Source: Pampus argenteus (lineage: Eukaryota; Chordata; Actinopteri; Scombriformes; Stromateidae). From it: DNA of 64,000 nt. The translations under genes were made by a program, and so were the position numbers. The DNA lies in contig CM072878.1 of the NCBI GenBank assembly GCA_036937835.1, positions 14,798,001 to 14,862,000 on the forward strand, given 5' to 3'. Below, piece after piece: positions 60,501 through 64,000 of this stretch. The notes under the pieces are model-generated. The model worked only from the letters and a program-made list of their open reading frames with translations. It did no database searches and was not told where the DNA came from. The stretch's first letter is position 1. Every line of letters starts with the position of its first letter.

Positions 60501-63500
60501 AGGGCCAGGTGCTGCCATTGAGCAGTCTGCAGCCCCCATACTGTGAGAGACAAGCTCGTGGAGGAATGAAGCCAGTAGCTCGCAGTCCCTCTAGCACATG
60601 TTGCCTCTCTCACAGTGCAGTGGCAACCGCGTCCACTCTTTCTTTCTCTGCATGATGTCCCGGCTCCGGCGGCTCATCCTTTCCCTCCGTCTTTCAACAC
60701 AGTGGCAGAACACAGATTAAGATCAACTCTTTCCTCTCAGATCCTTCTAAAATGAATGGAAAAAAGTGTTCTCCTTCTCCGCTGTGTGAGGCCCTTGGAT
60801 GGATATAGCGGTCCTCTGTATATTATTAATGCTTTGCCCTTGGCCTCAGTAGCAGAGTTAGCATATAAATTGTGAGTCCTGTGTTATGACCCTATGGTAA
60901 CTCCCAGCCCCTTAGGATATGATAAAAGACTATATCTTTGACTTTGATAGGGAGCAGACTGTGCAAAACTGAATGGAGTGTTGCTTGCCTAGTAAAACAG
61001 TTTGTATTTTATTCACTTTTGGAAAATAAATGTGTCTGAGGGGAAAGAAAACATGTTGTCGCCTTTATTTCAATAAGGAATAATTTAAATTTCTCAGGGA
61101 AGGACACAACTTTTCCAAATGGAAAATGCGGCATCTCCGAGTGAATTTGCTCTTTTTTTTTTATCAAAGACAGAATGAAAATGCCTTTTTTTTTTCGAGG
61201 AACACAGTTCACTTAGAAGTGGAAATATATACACATGCCAAGGCACATATTTACAGACAGACCGTAGCAAAGAGACAGATTATATTGTTGGCTTAGTTCA
61301 GCACCTCAGGGCTAGTGTTTTCTTTGGCATCTTTATGGTGGATTAGAAAGGAATGCTTAGTAAGATTCCTCCTGTCCCTCTGGTGCTTTCAGGTTATTGT
61401 CCATACCTCCCATCCATTCACCCTGGTAGCCTCTTCAGGAATGCCTTTAACAATACCGTCAGCCTAGTCTCATTGAAAATTGGAATGACTTGTTTGATTT
61501 ACAATTAGTTACTTTTTTTTTTTTCCGTGAGGCAACATATAGCTCATATCACTCATGCTGTCCTAAAGACAGATGGAGCCGTTGTCGTGTCATGATGCGT
61601 TACAGACCCGGTAGTTTCAAATGGTTTAATAAGAGGACAGTTGACATATCCATGAGGAGATGAGTACTATCTAATCAAGAGGTTACACCATCATAAGGAG
61701 GAAGCTTAGGGTTTGTTGTCCCGTCTTCTTCTCTGGGTCACGACTAAAGGCTGCAAGCTGTGGTTCCCAGGCCCTGTCACAGGAAGTGCCTTCTGACCTC
61801 CCTGCTACACACATCCTGTCTTATCAGAGCAGCTTAAGCAGCTCACTTGGTGTGCCTGAGGCGCTGTGCTACTCATCATTCTCATCTTCTACCTCATTTT
61901 TATTTCATCCTCTCTTTCACACCACGTGGCTACATCGTGCTCATGTATCACGTATCACTAAGAACTAATGTATGCATCACATATTCCAATTGTATTTGGA
62001 AAATGGGGAAAACTTGTGTGCTTACGTTCATGTCACACAAAACCAACACAGTGTGGTAATTAATGTCAGTTTTGCCAGTATTGTGAGCTAGCACAGGAAC
62101 AAACATCAAGTCAGGATTTGTGTATTCTTCTTCTTCTTCTTTCTTGAGTCAGTGTATGTTTGAACCACATACTTATGTAGGGATAAGCCTGCCTCTGAAG
62201 TCTCGTCCCCTGTTTATTCTTATTCTCGTTCTTGTTCTTGTTTTTATGCAGGAGACGGTGACTTCTAAAAGACACATTCAGGCAGGCCTGATTGAAATAA
62301 CTGAGGTCTGCCAACAAAACGTGCCTCCCTCTCCCTCGCTTTTAGAAAAGGAAGGGATGGGTCGATCATTAAATGATTCAGGAAAAGGCATTCACTTTTC
62401 CTCTAGGAACACTTTCCACAGACATCTTGATTTTAACCAAGCAACATTTTGACACAAAATTAGGATTGATATACCTTGCCTCATGAAAAACAAAAACAAA
62501 ATAAAACCAGCCATCTGGCCCACAACCTTCTTAAGTACTTCTTTGGGTGACAACAGTTGAGATAATAGACATTCTTTGACTGTTTTGCGAGCGTTCTCCT
62601 GAGCTTATCACTAAGGAACTTTGCCAGGGCCCTAAAAACAAATCTCTATTGCCGTGTGAGAGTTGGTGCTGGTCTCAGTCAATCTGTGCAACAACGTTCT
62701 GTCAACATTATTAAACTGGAGTGTGGTTTATCTGATGCTGGCGTAGTTCTATTTAATCCACCTTCATTGTGCAGCAGATGTTTGCTGTGAAATGAGTTGC
62801 AATACAGGCCATTAGAAAGATATGTTTTTGTCATATTATGTTTTTACAGTAAGGATTAACTTGAGACATAATTCTAGAAAAAAGGCATTATAGTTGGGTC
62901 TTTCATGCTAGGTTGTGGATGGGGTCTTTTTAATTTCAGAGTTTTGCAGAAATCTGGTTCAGTTTAGGTGGCTGGGTGGGGTTTTGTGGTCGAGTCCAGT
63001 GGAGAATGCTTTGAAAGACCTCGACCCTGGGATTCATGCAATGTGGTTATGGGCAAATGTGCTGCAATTTGAAAAATGTCAGGGAATAAAAAAATCCGTT
63101 GACACTTGAGGTAGATTTGTTCAGACAGAGTATGAATTGAAAGTGTAAACCTGCCTGACCCCTTTTTTATAGAAGCAAGTGGGGTGTATATATATATATA
63201 TATATATTCTATGGGTGTAACAGATTTATGCAGCCGAGGCAACATTTACATTCAAGAATTTTTTTATAAATGTAGATCCAAATGGTGAGAAGGGTTTTTA
63301 GTCAGATTCATTACTGTTTTCCCCCAGAGAAAGTTAGTTGTCCTTATATATTCACATGTTTAATATTCATGCTCTGGGGGAGCTTTCGAAACCTCTTTCT
63401 GGAGATTTCAATACCTCCATTGTGTGTCTAAGCACAATTGTTGAAACAAACTTTGCACTTTAAACTGTGAAACATGCATCCCTTTTAGACACGATCATAC

Positions 63501-64000
63501 TCAATTACCAGACTGAATTGGTTCCGCACGGCACACAGTGCTACCTGCATATGTAGAGGATAAGTCCACTGAAGTGCTCCAACTGTCCTTATGAAACCCT
63601 GTCTCCCAGCACCCCCTTTTTCTCACTCTGGCTCTCTCTCACCATGGGTTACTGTTGCCAGGTTACAGCACAGGCCTGTTGGTCCGTGTAAGCCTAGGCC
63701 TGAAAGACTAGCTGTTTGGGTCACTGCTCCCCCCCCATCACTTTCATACAAAGGAGTTCTGACTACTTTAGCTCTTTTATTTGGGCCACAAAACACTCCC
63801 CAACCCCCAATCTGGCTCTTTGCTGAGAACCAGAGAGCCAAGCTGAGGAGAGCAGAGCAGAAGAGGCTGTTGGAAGGAGGGGGGGTGGGATGTGGCTGGT
63901 CTCCTGTTGGCAGTGTGGTGTCAGTATGAACTCTCATAAAGGAGTAGAGCTGGTTCTTGCTTACTTGTGGAAGGAGAGAGTTAGAGACAGAGGGCTGTGT
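57503..64000 (+). other. Notch intron 2 (partial)
   Basis: 6.5 kb without a cysteine-rich EGF exon in the expected phase. It holds one TGTGGGAA octamer at 58120-58127, T tracts and a TA repeat at 63188-63207. Two blocks at about 60210-60400 and 62540-62830 have a mixed, non-repetitive composition that could be regulatory. Confidence 0.55.

Noticed and set aside
57503..64000. Search for Notch exon 3 (rest of EGF1 and EGF2)
   Set aside because: No cysteine-rich exon in the required phase was seen.
1..64000. tRNA, rRNA, CRISPR arrays, bacterial operons, viral genes
   Set aside because: No tRNA B-box in a foldable context, no spaced identical repeats and no viral polymerase or capsid-like frames were seen.

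Overview
The window looks like nuclear DNA of a ray-finned fish, most likely a percomorph. The genes are split by GT-AG introns, vertebrate-type microsatellites are frequent, and at least one dispersed repeat resembles a family I know from perch-like fish. There are no bacterial or phage gene layouts, and most open frames of 60-140 codons are chance frames in noncoding DNA.

Three genes can be read from protein similarity and splice phase. (1) At 1966-11086 on the minus strand lie the first four coding exons of a fibrillar procollagen of the V/XI class, best called col5a3. They encode a signal peptide and most of the TSPN/laminin-G-like N-terminal domain; the rest lies left of the window. (2) At 19822-25220 on the plus strand is a complete six-exon rdh8 gene (photoreceptor all-trans-retinol dehydrogenase, 317 aa). 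It is head to head with col5a3, and COL5A3 and RDH8 are also neighbours in human. (3) At 56306-57502 on the plus strand are the first two coding exons of a Notch receptor, probably notch3. They encode a signal peptide and the first half of EGF repeat 1, with exon phases that match vertebrate Notch genes.

Layout: 1-11086 col5a3 5' end, with an 8 kb intron 1; 11087-19821 shared upstream region of col5a3 and rdh8; 19822-25990 rdh8 with its 3' UTR; 25991-56305 about 30 kb with no recognised gene; 56306-64000 Notch 5' end, with intron 2 running off the right edge.

The 30 kb gap is the most interesting part. It holds many copies of the RBPJ/CSL-type octamer TGTGGGAA, which would suit Notch-responsive or Notch-autoregulatory DNA. 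It also holds a weakly supported candidate minus-strand gene at 27322-33175 (a hydrophobic membrane-spanning exon, a tail exon and a proline/PPxY-rich last exon in matching splice phase) that I cannot assign to a family. Smaller oddities are perfect hairpins, a strong G-quadruplex motif, a 35-base C tract beside a GA tract just upstream of Notch, and three short upstream AUGs in the presumed Notch leader. All functional statements are inferences from sequence; no searches were run.
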